Shown piece by piece: positions 54,573 to 63,866 of a stretch of 64,000 nucleotides of DNA. This DNA is from Fuerstiella sp. (GTDB taxonomy: Bacteria; Planctomycetota; Planctomycetia; Planctomycetales; Planctomycetaceae), in assembly GCA_029245955.1 (NCBI GenBank), contig JAQWOH010000019.1:124001-188000 (forward strand), written 5' to 3'. A program made the translations under genes and the position numbers. Below the pieces are notes generated by a model. That model saw only the letters and a list, made by a program, of their open reading frames with translations, searched no databases and had not been told where the DNA came from. Within the stretch, counting starts at the first letter, position 1. Each line of letters starts with the position of its first letter.

Positions 54573-55358
54573 ATGTCCATGAAAGGTACAATCGCATCCG
54601 GACTGCAGCTTCTCGCTTCGGGGCTCGCTCCCTACGTGAACGACAAACTGACCCGTGGCCTGGGAGACAACTGGCAGCGTGCCCCCCGCGTAGCGCAGGT
54701 TCTCAACTCTGCCGACCCAAATCAATGGGATGCCCAGGTTGTGCTGGTGTTGATGTGGGACCATTGGAATCAGGTCTTTCGACACGAAATGGGGTTCGTC
54801 GAACGCAGTCTGGTAAGTGAACTCCGCGAGTTTCGAAATCGCTGGGCTCACCAGAAAAAAGTGTCGCTGCGTGACGTCTATCGTTGCATAGACAGTATCG
54901 AACGACTGCTTCGAGCCACGGACAGCGACGCTGTGGAAAAGGCCAGCGATCTGCGCAAGGAGACACTGAAACTTCTGCACGATGACGAATTAGTCGAATC
55001 AACGGTTTCAGCACGCGACTGGTTCACAGCCTGTGTGACGGCGATCTGTGGATTTCTGATCGTTGTGGTCGTGCTGGAATATCTGCGTCAACCGCTGTCG
55101 TGGGTTCTGGCCGGATTAACAGCGATCGTATTCACTCGCTGCGTTGTTATAGTTACCCGACAAAAAATGGTCGTCAACACGGGCCCCCGACAATGCGGAA
55201 GTTGTGCACGGGTCTACTACGGAAATACCTGCCCCTACTGTCAAACCGCACCGGTTTCTCCGACCACACCTGTAACCGTTAGCAGTACGGAAGAATTGCC
55301 GCCACGCTGCACATCGATGACCAATGACTCAGCCGCCGCAGACGAAAACACTTTGTGA
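54573..55358 (+). CDS. Swt1-like HEPN domain protein with two TM helices and a zinc ribbon
   Basis: A 261-aa protein of unusual layout. Residues about 45-120 match the Swt1-type HEPN fold: QWDAQVVLVLMWDHWNQVFRHEMG, then SELREFRNRWAHQKK with the RNase motif R-N-x3-H (Arg88, His93), then DVYRCIDSIERLL. Two hydrophobic segments (about 150-168 and 174-195) follow, and a four-Cys zinc ribbon (Cys208, 211, 220, 223) and a Pro/Thr/Ser tail close the protein. HEPN proteins are often RNA-cleaving or sensor domains in defence or toxin systems; here the domain would be anchored in the membrane. Neighbours (rpsT upstream, a MoxR cluster downstream) do not form a defence island. Function unknown. Confidence 0.75.
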   Translation: MSMKGTIASGLQLLASGLAPYVNDKLTRGLGDNWQRAPRVAQVLNSADPNQWDAQVVLVLMWDHWNQVFRHEMGFVERSLVSELREFRNRWAHQKKVSLRDVYRCIDSIERLLRATDSDAVEKASDLRKETLKLLHDDELVESTVSARDWFTACVTAICGFLIVVVVLEYLRQPLSWVLAGLTAIVFTRCVVIVTRQKMVVNTGPRQCGSCARVYYGNTCPYCQTAPVSPTTPVTVSSTEELPPRCTSMTNDSAAADENTL

Positions 55359-55625
55359 TCCGCCCTGCGCTCCCTATAAGCGACGTTCCAATAAATTGCT
55401 CACCATCTCGAAATCGACTTCATACGATACGAATGGCTAAGTTAACACACTTCCAGACGGCTGGGAAAACATTTCAGGGATGGCCCCTTTCTTGAATTGA
55501 ATCAGCTAACCGGCGCCAAACTTACGGCGCACGACAAATAGTGACGAAGCGGCATCAGGCCGCCAATTTCACCGAAAATGCCTGTATCCCGGGTATGCCT
55601 TGGTCGACTGACTGCAATAATGTAC

Positions 55626-55663
55626 CCATTCGCCGATTTGGCGACGCAACAATCGGCGAATGG
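55626..55663 (+). promoter_or_regulatory. 13-bp perfect inverted repeat over the start of the MoxR cluster
   Basis: CCATTCGCCGATT, a 12-base loop, then AATCGGCGAATGG. The 3' arm ends nine bases before the ATG at 55672 and covers the putative ribosome site (and ATG 55660). It could act as an operator, or as an mRNA hairpin that blocks translation. Rest of the gap 55359-55671 shows nothing else. Confidence 0.6.
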
Positions 55664-55671
55664 AACTTAGC

Positions 55672-57489
55672 ATGCGGCCTGTGCAGCGATCACGATATAG
55701 AGCTCTGCAATGGTTTCTGCTGATGGCCGTCGGAGCCATCAGCCATTCCGCCATCGCACAGCCCCGCCAGCGTTCGCACAGAGTCCTTGAACTGCCGCAA
55801 AGCGGCATGTCGGACCTGCAACAGCAACTGCAAATGCTCAGCCAGCTGCAGAGTCTTGTTGGGCGTCAAGAACAGGAGACGACGGAAGGCTCTGGCATTG
55901 ATTCGGAGCAGTTGAGTCAGCTGCAGCAAATGATCAAACAATTTGGTGGCGACCTTCCTCAGGAGATGCTGCCTTTGCTGAATAGCGTCCCGCCAAACGT
56001 CATACGGGAGACCCTTGCTGATCCAAAGGCTCGGCAGCAGATTCAGCAGTTGTTACAGCAGTACGCAAGAGATAATCAGTTACCTCGTGGTGGTCCCGGG
56101 GCGGTCATGCCCCTGCTGCCACCAGCAGAAGGAAACAGGTCGCCAAACAGATCGAACCAGAATTCATCGTCCGCCTCAGGAACGAGCCAGCCGTCGCCCA
56201 ATTCCGACAGTAATGCCGATCCGTCAGACGGCCCACTGAAAAAGATGCTGGAAGAGATGCTCAAGAGATTCTCGGATTCGGCAGAGGATCCTTTATCCGC
56301 AGACGCGCAACCTGAACCTCTGCCAGACCAGCGCCCGGCTGATGACGACGACAGTCAGAACCCGTGGAGCGACGTGCTGGACCGATTGATCACTGAGGAA
56401 CGAAAGCTGCGTGAAGGCGATGGCAGCAACGCTGCAGCCACCGACAACAAACGATTCGGAACCGCTCGTTCGGCAAACAAACAGTCTGATGTGACTGATG
56501 AAGAAACTGAGGCAAATTCTCAGTCGAAGACGGTGGCTGACTATTTAAGGGAGTTACAGAACCAGCCATCGCCACCTGTGCAGAGACAACCACCCAATAT
56601 GCGTCAGACACGTCCGTCTGCGAGCGAGCCGAGCATCTCGGCGGGTCGACAGCCGTCAATCCCTGAAGAGTCCGCCACGACACGCGAACAGCTGAAGAAG
56701 GAAACCAAATCGTCGCTGCAACGGAGTGGAATTACGGAGACACTCCGAAAGATCGCGAGGGACGCCCGGCAGCAGGTTCGTACCTCAGGCGATAATGTCG
56801 AAGACACGTCGAATGAGTCACAATCCGGTGCGCAGTCGGGAGGATTCTCAGGTCTTGAACGTTCGTTGATTCGCACGCTGGACGGGCTTCGAAAGGATAT
56901 TGTCGAGATCGCAAAAGACGCAAAATTCAAACCACCCCGGTCAGCCGCTGAGCGGCCGACCAGTGAGCCCACCAACAGTCGTTCGGGCTCCGGACTGCGC
57001 AGCATCGGCCGTTCGACAGGGGATTTCCTGAATAATCTGGCATCAACGCCTGCGTCGTCGCCGGGTTCTTCGCAAGCAACACCCGTCGGAATCAATGAGG
57101 TGGTTTCGGAAAATATCTTTGGCGTACTGACTTTGCTGCTACTGGTGGTCGTTGTCGCGGTGTACGCATGGAGGTCAGGATTGCTTGCCCCCCCGTTCCG
57201 CGAACCTGTTCGAGTCGTACCAATGCGGGCCACTGATATACAGACGAAGGAAGATGTTGTGGTCGCCTTTCACAAGATGGCGCTGCAACCGTCCCGGCAG
57301 GCGCAGCGGTGGTGGACTCATCGCAAAGTCGCGGATCAGATTTTTCAAGATCGCCCGGAACATGTCCACGCTGTTAGAATACTGACGGAGCTCTATGAAC
57401 AGGCTCGATACCTGCCGAATGAAACCCCATTCAACCAGGAACAGATTCAGTCCGCTCGTCAGGCCTTGAAACAGTGCGAATCATGTTGA
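55672..57489 (+). CDS. Single-pass membrane protein with DUF4129-like C-terminus (envelope cluster, gene 1)
   Basis: About 605 aa. A signal sequence (FLLMAVGAISHSAIAQ) is followed by a long Gln/Ser/Pro-rich, low-complexity region (DLQQQLQMLSQLQSL, then many NQNSSS/DDDD runs) without clear folds. One membrane helix is at about 482-502 (FGVLTLLLLVVVVAVYAW), and the cytoplasmic end has VVAFHKMALQPSRQAQRWWTHRKVADQIF and later LYEQARYLPNETPFNQEQ, similar to DUF4129 tails of MoxR-linked proteins. I use ATG 55672, after the inverted repeat; ATG 55660 adds four residues. It is the first gene of the cluster to 63123 and shares seven bases with a possible start of gene 2. Confidence 0.7.
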   Translation: MRPVQRSRYRALQWFLLMAVGAISHSAIAQPRQRSHRVLELPQSGMSDLQQQLQMLSQLQSLVGRQEQETTEGSGIDSEQLSQLQQMIKQFGGDLPQEMLPLLNSVPPNVIRETLADPKARQQIQQLLQQYARDNQLPRGGPGAVMPLLPPAEGNRSPNRSNQNSSSASGTSQPSPNSDSNADPSDGPLKKMLEEMLKRFSDSAEDPLSADAQPEPLPDQRPADDDDSQNPWSDVLDRLITEERKLREGDGSNAAATDNKRFGTARSANKQSDVTDEETEANSQSKTVADYLRELQNQPSPPVQRQPPNMRQTRPSASEPSISAGRQPSIPEESATTREQLKKETKSSLQRSGITETLRKIARDARQQVRTSGDNVEDTSNESQSGAQSGGFSGLERSLIRTLDGLRKDIVEIAKDAKFKPPRSAAERPTSEPTNSRSGSGLRSIGRSTGDFLNNLASTPASSPGSSQATPVGINEVVSENIFGVLTLLLLVVVVAVYAWRSGLLAPPFREPVRVVPMRATDIQTKEDVVVAFHKMALQPSRQAQRWWTHRKVADQIFQDRPEHVHAVRILTELYEQARYLPNETPFNQEQIQSARQALKQCESC

Positions 57490-57611
57490 CGAGACGGAGC
57501 ACAGTTTGGGATTCGTCCCCGGCGAGTGACTTCTGCACGATTGACTGCGGACACACTGCCCCGAGCTGTTCAAACCGGTCTATACATTCCACTGCCCCCG
57601 AAGTCGGACAG

Positions 57612-59045
57612 ATGCACGGTGCCGCTAACCTTCGCCGATACACAGGTGCGCTGCTGCTGGTATTGATGACCCTGTTCACGTGTCCGAAATCAATGGCGCA
57701 ACCGCCTGAGGAATCTGACCGCGACGAATGGCATTTTCGTTATGAGTTGTTTCAGATGCTGCTGGAGCAAAACGGTTTGGAACCAGCAACGTCTGTCAAG
57801 GAACTCCTGAACGACCCTCAGAATTCGGTTCTTGTAATGGTGGGACGGTTGAATGGAACCATCCCCCCCAGCCTGGTTGAATCGTTCTGCGAACTTGGCG
57901 GCGCAGTTCTGCTGGCATCTGATCTGAGATACGCCGCGGGTCGAATCTGTGAATTCCGCCAGAGCCCCGCGACCAGCATTCAGCGGCGGGATTGGTATCA
58001 ATCACACTCTGACTGCCTGGAAATCACTGACCTGAATCAGGAACACCCTCTGATGACAGGCGTCAACAGTATCGTCCTCAATCGATCCGGATGGCTGGAC
58101 AGTTCACGGTGGTCTCCAAGAAAACAGCAAGCGGCCGCTCGACTTCCACGGGAATGTGATCCGGCCGAGGCCCGCAATAAGCCCGTCATTGCCACTCTGA
58201 CACTCAACCGGCGCGGCAGCGGCCCGGTAATCATGGCCGGAGACCAGAGCCTGTTTACGAACGGGATGCTGTGGCACGGCGACAATGCGATCCTGGCCAT
58301 CAACATCAGCAGGACGCTGTGTGAGGGGCCACGGTCACAACTGTTGTTCGTGGCTGATGGTGTCATACTTGGCAGCTATAAAGACAGTCCCCTGCTGAAG
58401 AAACGGCCCTGGCCGGCGTCTCTGCCGGAATTGCCCGAGAACATGCCGGAGCCGGAACTGCAGACCATGTTGCGCGTTGCAAATTCTGTGATTCGAAACG
58501 TCGAACAGTCTAATCTGATGAACGAAGTTCTGGCCAACCGACCTCGAAATGCGCGCGCCCCGTACTACTGGCGAATATGTCTGTTCGTGCTGGCGATCGT
58601 AGCACTCGCGTTCGTCATCTGGCGTATCTCGGCAACCGGATTAAGTCCTCAGCAACCAATGCCCAGCCGGGCCATGAAGACAGCTCAGGAACTGAGTTCC
58701 GGACGCAAGATCAAGTCGACAGAGTTTGGATTTGCGTCCAGCATGCTGGCCAGGGAACTGTGCAGAGAACTTACGGGCCAGGACGATTCAGCTGACTGGC
58801 AAAGCATGCTGTCCGCCAATGCTGCCACCGGAGCGATGGTTACCCAGGAAATGTCGCTCCAGAATCAACTCTCCGTTGTCCTGGACCTTGCTGTTAACAC
58901 GCGTACCGTCCATATTTCACGCCGCAGATTTGAATCGATTGGTCAAATAATTGATCATCTGCGAAAACTTAATCGACAGGGAAAACTTCTGAGACAGTCC
59001 GGATCTGCAACGGATACGAACAACCTCGCGGAACAGGAAATGTGA
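57612..59045 (+). CDS. DUF4350-like membrane protein (envelope cluster, gene 2)
   Basis: About 477 aa. It has a signal peptide (LRRYTGALLLVLMTLFTCPKSMAQ), then a class I amidotransferase-like fold in which LVMVGRLNGTIPPSLVESFCELGGAVLLASD and HPLMTGVNSIVLNRSGWL are recognisable as the DUF4350 pattern. One membrane helix lies at about 320-340 (YWRICLFVLAIVALAFVIW) with a C-terminal cytoplasmic part. DUF4350 proteins accompany MoxR/DUF58 clusters in many phyla. The frame is open from 57474; I prefer ATG 57612 because it starts the signal peptide, but ATG 57483 overlapping gene 1 by seven bases is possible. A gap of 150 bases follows to moxR. Confidence 0.75.
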   Translation: MHGAANLRRYTGALLLVLMTLFTCPKSMAQPPEESDRDEWHFRYELFQMLLEQNGLEPATSVKELLNDPQNSVLVMVGRLNGTIPPSLVESFCELGGAVLLASDLRYAAGRICEFRQSPATSIQRRDWYQSHSDCLEITDLNQEHPLMTGVNSIVLNRSGWLDSSRWSPRKQQAAARLPRECDPAEARNKPVIATLTLNRRGSGPVIMAGDQSLFTNGMLWHGDNAILAINISRTLCEGPRSQLLFVADGVILGSYKDSPLLKKRPWPASLPELPENMPEPELQTMLRVANSVIRNVEQSNLMNEVLANRPRNARAPYYWRICLFVLAIVALAFVIWRISATGLSPQQPMPSRAMKTAQELSSGRKIKSTEFGFASSMLARELCRELTGQDDSADWQSMLSANAATGAMVTQEMSLQNQLSVVLDLAVNTRTVHISRRRFESIGQIIDHLRKLNRQGKLLRQSGSATDTNNLAEQEM

Positions 59046-59194
59046 GCTGGACAGTAAACGTCAACTGGCGCAGCTGGGTGAGATACCAATTGCTGCGGCG
59101 GACACTGCCATCGCCGTCTTCTGTCTGCCCGGCTGTCTTGCTGGATGCCTGAATCGGGAGTCCCTGTCCCGACAACTCACTGAAGAAATCAACT

Positions 59195-60157
59195 GTGTCT
59201 GTATTGCATACGAACGAACTGGCGGATCGAGTTAACTCACTCAGAGAACGCACACTGGAGTCGGTCAGGCAGGTTGTGGTCGGACTGGATCATGTCACCG
59301 ACCAGTTGCTGATGGCGTTGCTGGCTGGCGGTCATGTGCTGCTTGAAGGTGTGCCCGGAACGGCCAAGACAACACTGTGCAGTACATTTTCGACATCTTT
59401 GGGTATTGACTTTGAACGTGTCCAGTTTACCCCGGACCTATTACCCTCTGACGTCACGGGCACTCAGGTTCTTGACCGCCAGACCAGCGACTTCGTGTTG
59501 CGCAAGGGACCGATCTTCTGTCAACTGCTGCTCGGGGACGAACTCAACCGCGCACCCGCTCGAACCCAGTCTGCATTGCTGGAAGCGATGCAGGAACGAC
59601 AGGTGACGATTGAAGGAAGAACACTTTCGCTGCCTGAGCCGTTCATGGTACTGGCCACGCAGAATCCAATTGAACAGGAAGGCGTCTACCGTCTGCCGGA
59701 AGCTCAGCTGGATCGTTTTCTGTTTCGCATCGAAGTCGGCTATCCGCAGCGTAACCAGGAAGTTGACATGCTGGACCTGCACAGTCATGCAACGGCCATC
59801 CCCACTGCCGTCACCAGCGCTGAGGAGATCATTGACATTCAGAGGAAACTGGACGGTGTATACGGCACACGTGAGCTGCAGGAGTACATTATTGATCTGG
59901 TTCGCGAAACCCGTGCTCACCCGGACCTTGTGCTGGGGGCAAGTCCTCGCGCCGCAATTAACCTGATGAAAGCGGGGCGCGCTCATGCCCTGATGAATGG
60001 ACGTGGCTTCCTGACTCACGAAGATGTTCAGGCTGTTTGTCTGCCTGTCCTCGGACACCGACTGATCATGCGACCGGAAGCGGAAATGGACAGCAGAACG
60101 GTGAATGATGTCATCCGGCAGGTGATTGCAGCAGTGCCGGTTCTGGATCAACACTAG
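59195..60157 (+). CDS. MoxR family AAA+ ATPase
   Basis: A 320-aa MoxR-type chaperone ATPase. Walker A is GVPGTAKTT (52-60), Walker B is LLLGDELNRAPART (Asp114, Glu115), and sensor 1 is ATQNPIEQEG. The lid domain has LGASPRAAINLMKAGRAHAL and the closing VLGHRLIMRPEAE. The start is GTG 59195. These ATPases act with DUF58/VWA proteins in assembly or activation of membrane or secreted complexes, and here it lies between DUF4350 and DUF58 genes. All motifs are intact. It is 182 bases upstream of the DUF58 gene, a gap without a gene. Confidence 0.96.
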   Translation: MSVLHTNELADRVNSLRERTLESVRQVVVGLDHVTDQLLMALLAGGHVLLEGVPGTAKTTLCSTFSTSLGIDFERVQFTPDLLPSDVTGTQVLDRQTSDFVLRKGPIFCQLLLGDELNRAPARTQSALLEAMQERQVTIEGRTLSLPEPFMVLATQNPIEQEGVYRLPEAQLDRFLFRIEVGYPQRNQEVDMLDLHSHATAIPTAVTSAEEIIDIQRKLDGVYGTRELQEYIIDLVRETRAHPDLVLGASPRAAINLMKAGRAHALMNGRGFLTHEDVQAVCLPVLGHRLIMRPEAEMDSRTVNDVIRQVIAAVPVLDQH

Positions 60158-60338
60158 ACTATCGTGGATGGCATGTCTTTGCTTACGCCTTGCATCAACA
60201 GAACGCTGTCTACAAAGATGTTAAAGTCTAACCGGGTGACATACCGCGACGACACTTCTGTCAAGAGCCGCTCACACCGTTACTCGGCGAGTCATGGCCA
60301 GTTTTTCTCGCCCCTACCATCCTTAATGTAGCACTACG

Positions 60339-62045
60339 ATGACTGCTCGAAGTCGCTGGTTGGTATTGCTGGGAATCGCCGGGTTCGGTCTCGGCATTCT
60401 GCGCGGCCAGAACGTCCTGGCATGGTCGTCACTAACAGTTCTTGTCTGGATGTTTGCCGAGTGGATTCGGTTTTACTGGCGAGTCTGGCGGGAGTTGCCG
60501 CAGCTGAAGTTCATTCGACATGTAAATGACCAAACCCAATCCACTGGACTCATCTGGTCCGGTCGAATGCTGTCTGTGTCAGTGGAAATGGTGTCCGGAA
60601 AACGTCGTCTGAGCCCGTTGCTGGTCATCCACGACTGCCTGCCCGAGAATTTCGAGCTGGTCTCCGGTCGCAGCACGTGCGTTCTGATTTCCAGATCGCC
60701 GTCAAGCCGCTTCTGCTATGAAGGACGGGCACTCGGACTTGGCGAATTGACTCTTCCGGGAATTCACCTGACGCTGCAGGATCCTCAGGGATTCTTTGTG
60801 ACCGAACGTTTTGTTCCGTTGAAGCAGACGTTTCGAGTCCTCCCGACGTATGCCGGCATCAATGAATCTCAGCCCCTGGTGAAGCGGATGAATTCATTGC
60901 CGCAGCACGGCATTCACCGTCTGCAGCGAGCCGGGATGGGATCAGAGCTGCTTGAGCTGCGGGAATACGTCCCGGGCGATCCACCAAAGTCAATCGCATG
61001 GAAAGTATCGGCTCGGCGCGACATGCTGATGACCCGGCAATACGAATCCGAAGTTCCCGTGCGTGTCTATCTGTTCGTCGACGGCTCTGTCGGAACCAGA
61101 ATCGGTGGTTTTGGCAAAAGGCTGATTGATCAGATGAGCTACGTCGCCGGAAGCGTCGCGAGATCTGCGGTCTCGGCAGGCGATCCCGTCGGAGCGATAC
61201 TGTTTGATGAACGAGGTCAGCAACGAATTCGTCCGGCAGGTGGAGAACGTGGTTTTCACAACCTGCTGGATCAGCTGACCGCCTTTGCCGTGCCGCCATC
61301 GCCTCCTGCCCGGCGATTATCGCCAGCGCTGATTAACGCTGCGATGCGACTGTGTGGCGAACACTATCCGGACCTGCTGGACCCTCGAATCAACCAGGTG
61401 CCATTCACATTCTTTCCCATCTCGCCGTGGAAACGTCACCTGGTCTACCGGCGCAGCCTCCTGGCCAACGTGCTGGCCGGCTTATACGGTCTGTCGGTCA
61501 GTCAGATTATCGAACTCGTCCATGATGACCGAATGATGGCACAATTTACTCAGCGTCTGCTGAGTGATGCAGGCGTATCGTGGATGCCCCCGCTCGTGGA
61601 GACACGGGATCAGGGATTTCATGACGGTATGGCAACGATGGAAATGCTGAGCACGGCCATTGCCGATTCCGTAGCCACGGCCCGCGACAACGAAGTCTAC
61701 GTCATCATGGCCAATCTTCTGGAGTGCGCCACGAACATCAGTCACGTGCTGCCCGCCATCAAACTGGCATTGGCGCGTCACCATCGAGTGGTCTTTGTTT
61801 TCCCGACGCCCGCGTTTCGTCGTCCGCAGCCACTACGCACACCGGATCCCGGCACATCTGCTGAAGAACTGCTTGAACGGGCTGAAGGTTTACGCAATTG
61901 CAATCTCGCCGATCGACTGCAGCGCGAACTGCGACGACTGGGAGCAAAGGTTGCTCTGTCCGGTGAACAGGAGGCCATTCGAATGGTGCTCGCAGAAACC
62001 GAATTGGCACGCAGTGGCCGTGTTGTATTTGCGGGAGTGCGGTGA
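60339..62045 (+). CDS. DUF58 domain-containing protein
   Basis: A 568-aa protein with two N-terminal TM helices (residues about 7-45), then a beta-rich region and the DUF58 signature REYVPGDPPKSIAWKVSARR (208-227), followed by a VWA-like domain (VRVYLFVDGSVGTRIG contains D-G-S in place of D-x-S-x-S). C-terminal parts ANLLECATNISHVLPAIKLALARHHRVVFVFPT complete the fold. DUF58 partners of MoxR are widespread. It ends at 62045 and the next gene starts at 62046, so they are co-transcribed. ATG 60339 is used. The full cluster lacks the transglutaminase found in many relatives. Confidence 0.93.
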   Translation: MTARSRWLVLLGIAGFGLGILRGQNVLAWSSLTVLVWMFAEWIRFYWRVWRELPQLKFIRHVNDQTQSTGLIWSGRMLSVSVEMVSGKRRLSPLLVIHDCLPENFELVSGRSTCVLISRSPSSRFCYEGRALGLGELTLPGIHLTLQDPQGFFVTERFVPLKQTFRVLPTYAGINESQPLVKRMNSLPQHGIHRLQRAGMGSELLELREYVPGDPPKSIAWKVSARRDMLMTRQYESEVPVRVYLFVDGSVGTRIGGFGKRLIDQMSYVAGSVARSAVSAGDPVGAILFDERGQQRIRPAGGERGFHNLLDQLTAFAVPPSPPARRLSPALINAAMRLCGEHYPDLLDPRINQVPFTFFPISPWKRHLVYRRSLLANVLAGLYGLSVSQIIELVHDDRMMAQFTQRLLSDAGVSWMPPLVETRDQGFHDGMATMEMLSTAIADSVATARDNEVYVIMANLLECATNISHVLPAIKLALARHHRVVFVFPTPAFRRPQPLRTPDPGTSAEELLERAEGLRNCNLADRLQRELRRLGAKVALSGEQEAIRMVLAETELARSGRVVFAGVR

Positions 62046-62927
62046 ATGTCAAATTATACCCAATCGAAGCCGCATTCAACTGATGACAGTGTCACAGCAG
62101 CCAGGCCGGAACTGCAGATCATGAAAGCGGCCAATCTGCTGCTGATCATGTTCTGTGGCTGGTTTTTTCTGACATTTCTGTACACCGGCGCTGTATTGAA
62201 TCTGTCACTGAAGTTTTTCTTTCTGGCGATTCTGGTGCTGACTCTGCGTCGCTGGACAGGTGCGTTACTGCTGGCGCTGCTACAGGTTCACCTGTTCTTT
62301 CTGGAGCCGCGTGTTGCGGATTTTGGAGGCGCAATCGGCGAATTCGTGTGGGTCATGACCACAGTTTTACTGATCATGGCTGTGAGTCGTTTTCGTACGC
62401 TTCAGGAAAAGGATGAGCATTCAACTGTCAGGCGTCTGCTGTCATCCGTGATAAGCGGCGGTACAAACGCGCATGAATATGACGCGTCCGTAATACGCCG
62501 GCATACCGCCGCAGCCGTGGTGACAAGCGGGCGTTCTGCACTGCTGCTGGTCGGCTGTTGTCTGGTGGCACTGAATCTGATGTCCTTAGTTCCGGCGGAC
62601 CGAACAATCACGGGACTTAACACGGTCAGTGAATTTCGTCTGCGGCCGTCCGGATACCGTATCATTATGTCCGGGCTGCTGCTGTATTCGGTGTTCGTGG
62701 TTAGTTGGCTGTTCATCAACGAAGGTGTCTGGCGCAGACTTTCCTCTTCTCAGGCCGGTATCTATCTGCGCAGCGTGCTTCTTAGATGGATGCATCGAGA
62801 TCTGCGAATGCTGACTAAACGACGACTGAAGCAGCGCCGTCGAACTGCTCGACACAGAGAACGCTCGGTAACAGAAACGACCACGTATGACTCCCCGGAG
62901 ACAAGACATGTTCCTACTGATTCGTGA
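62046..62927 (+). CDS. Multi-pass membrane protein (envelope cluster, gene 5)
   Basis: A 293-aa protein with about five hydrophobic helices: LLLIMFCGWFFLTFLYTGA, FFFLAILVLTL, LLALLQVHLFFL, VWVMTTVLLIMAV and, further on, ALLLVGCCLVALNLMSLV and IIMSGLLLYSVFVVSWLFI. The C-terminus is basic (RLKQRRRTARHRE). I recognise no domain. In related clusters this position is filled by the membrane part of a DUF3488/transglutaminase protein, and the N-terminal helices might correspond to such a part, but the catalytic Cys-His-Asp domain is absent. ATG 62046 directly follows the previous stop, so it is translationally coupled. Confidence 0.7.
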   Translation: MSNYTQSKPHSTDDSVTAARPELQIMKAANLLLIMFCGWFFLTFLYTGAVLNLSLKFFFLAILVLTLRRWTGALLLALLQVHLFFLEPRVADFGGAIGEFVWVMTTVLLIMAVSRFRTLQEKDEHSTVRRLLSSVISGGTNAHEYDASVIRRHTAAAVVTSGRSALLLVGCCLVALNLMSLVPADRTITGLNTVSEFRLRPSGYRIIMSGLLLYSVFVVSWLFINEGVWRRLSSSQAGIYLRSVLLRWMHRDLRMLTKRRLKQRRRTARHRERSVTETTTYDSPETRHVPTDS

Positions 62928-63123
62928 AGTTGCAGGTTGGCTGCTTGTTTTGGCTGCCCTGTACCTGGTCAGCGTGGGGATCGACTACGTGTCGAATCCG
63001 GAAGACGCCCGCATCGTGGAGGCGGGTGTCGTGATGCTTGCGGCAATGGGGATTCTGCGAGCTGGAATTCTGCTGGTACGGATTTCGACCGCCGCACGAA
63101 TCTGTGATCGGGAACAGCCGTAG
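62908..63123 (+). CDS. Small two-helix membrane protein (envelope cluster, gene 6)
   Basis: About 71 aa with two predicted TM helices: VAGWLLVLAALYLVSVGIDY and AGVVMLAAMGILRAGILLVRI. ATG 62908 has GGAG seven bases upstream and overlaps the preceding gene's end by 20 bases; a start at 62887 is also possible. No domain is recognised, and the family is unknown. It is the last gene of the cluster, and 115 bases separate it from the next (convergent) gene. Confidence 0.65.
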   Translation: MFLLIREVAGWLLVLAALYLVSVGIDYVSNPEDARIVEAGVVMLAAMGILRAGILLVRISTAARICDREQP

Positions 63124-63237
63124 TGAACCAGACACGCCGACTAGACGTTCTGCCAACTGCCGATTAACGATCTGACATTCGAATCCGCGGCCGAGGTTTT
63201 CGATTACGCAGCACGGACACGCGTCAGCAGCGACCTA

Positions 63238-63648
63238 TTACGCTTTGATTCTGATCAGATACCACCGAGTACCGTCCGCGGCATCGACCAGATAAAAATC
63301 GCGTACGTTCTGTCCGGTCGCTTCGTCTTCAGAGACGTCCAGTAACCGTGTCTGGCCGAACTGATCGACGGCCTGATATCGGCCGGCAGCAATTTCGATC
63401 GGTAGTGGCACGCGAGTTTCCTCAGGCGCTGACGGTCCGGATTCTTCAGTCTTCAACACAGTCAGTGAGTGTTTAGGAATTTCGGCTGCCGTTTGCCCAC
63501 GTTCGACGGCCGGTTCTATCGCGGCGACAGCGGCCGCTCTTTGCTGTGTACGCCTCGCTATTGCAGCATGCATTGCAGCCTGATCCCCATCCCAGGCTGC
63601 CATAAACAGGCCGGTAATAAGTACCAGGAGAAGAACTCGAGCGTTCAT
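63238..63648 (-). CDS. Small exported hypothetical protein
   Basis: A 136-aa protein with an N-terminal hydrophobic segment (VLLLVLITGLFMAAW) that is either a signal peptide or an anchor, an Ala/Arg/Gln-rich helical middle, and a C-terminal beta part: GRYQAVDQFGQTRLLDVSEDE and DFYLVDAADGTRWYLIRIKA. I do not recognise the family; the last part looks like a small beta domain. The start ATG 63648 is followed directly by the hydrophobic run. It is convergent with the envelope cluster. Function unknown. Confidence 0.7.
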   Translation of the reverse strand: MNARVLLLVLITGLFMAAWDGDQAAMHAAIARRTQQRAAAVAAIEPAVERGQTAAEIPKHSLTVLKTEESGPSAPEETRVPLPIEIAAGRYQAVDQFGQTRLLDVSEDEATGQNVRDFYLVDAADGTRWYLIRIKA

Positions 63649-63866
63649 TGGTCAGTTTTCCGGTTACACAAGACAGTCAAACCCCAAAGAATCTATCGAC
63701 CTCATCGACACGTGGACTCTGGCAAAATATGCGTGCGGAAGCAGCCAGTTGCACCACGTTGCTGATAATTCGGGTCGTGTCGATTCGAATGCGCACGTGG
63801 CCGCGCCGTTATACTCAGCCACGTTGAATCCCGCCGTTGAACTTCAAGCTTTTCTGCGAAGCTGAG

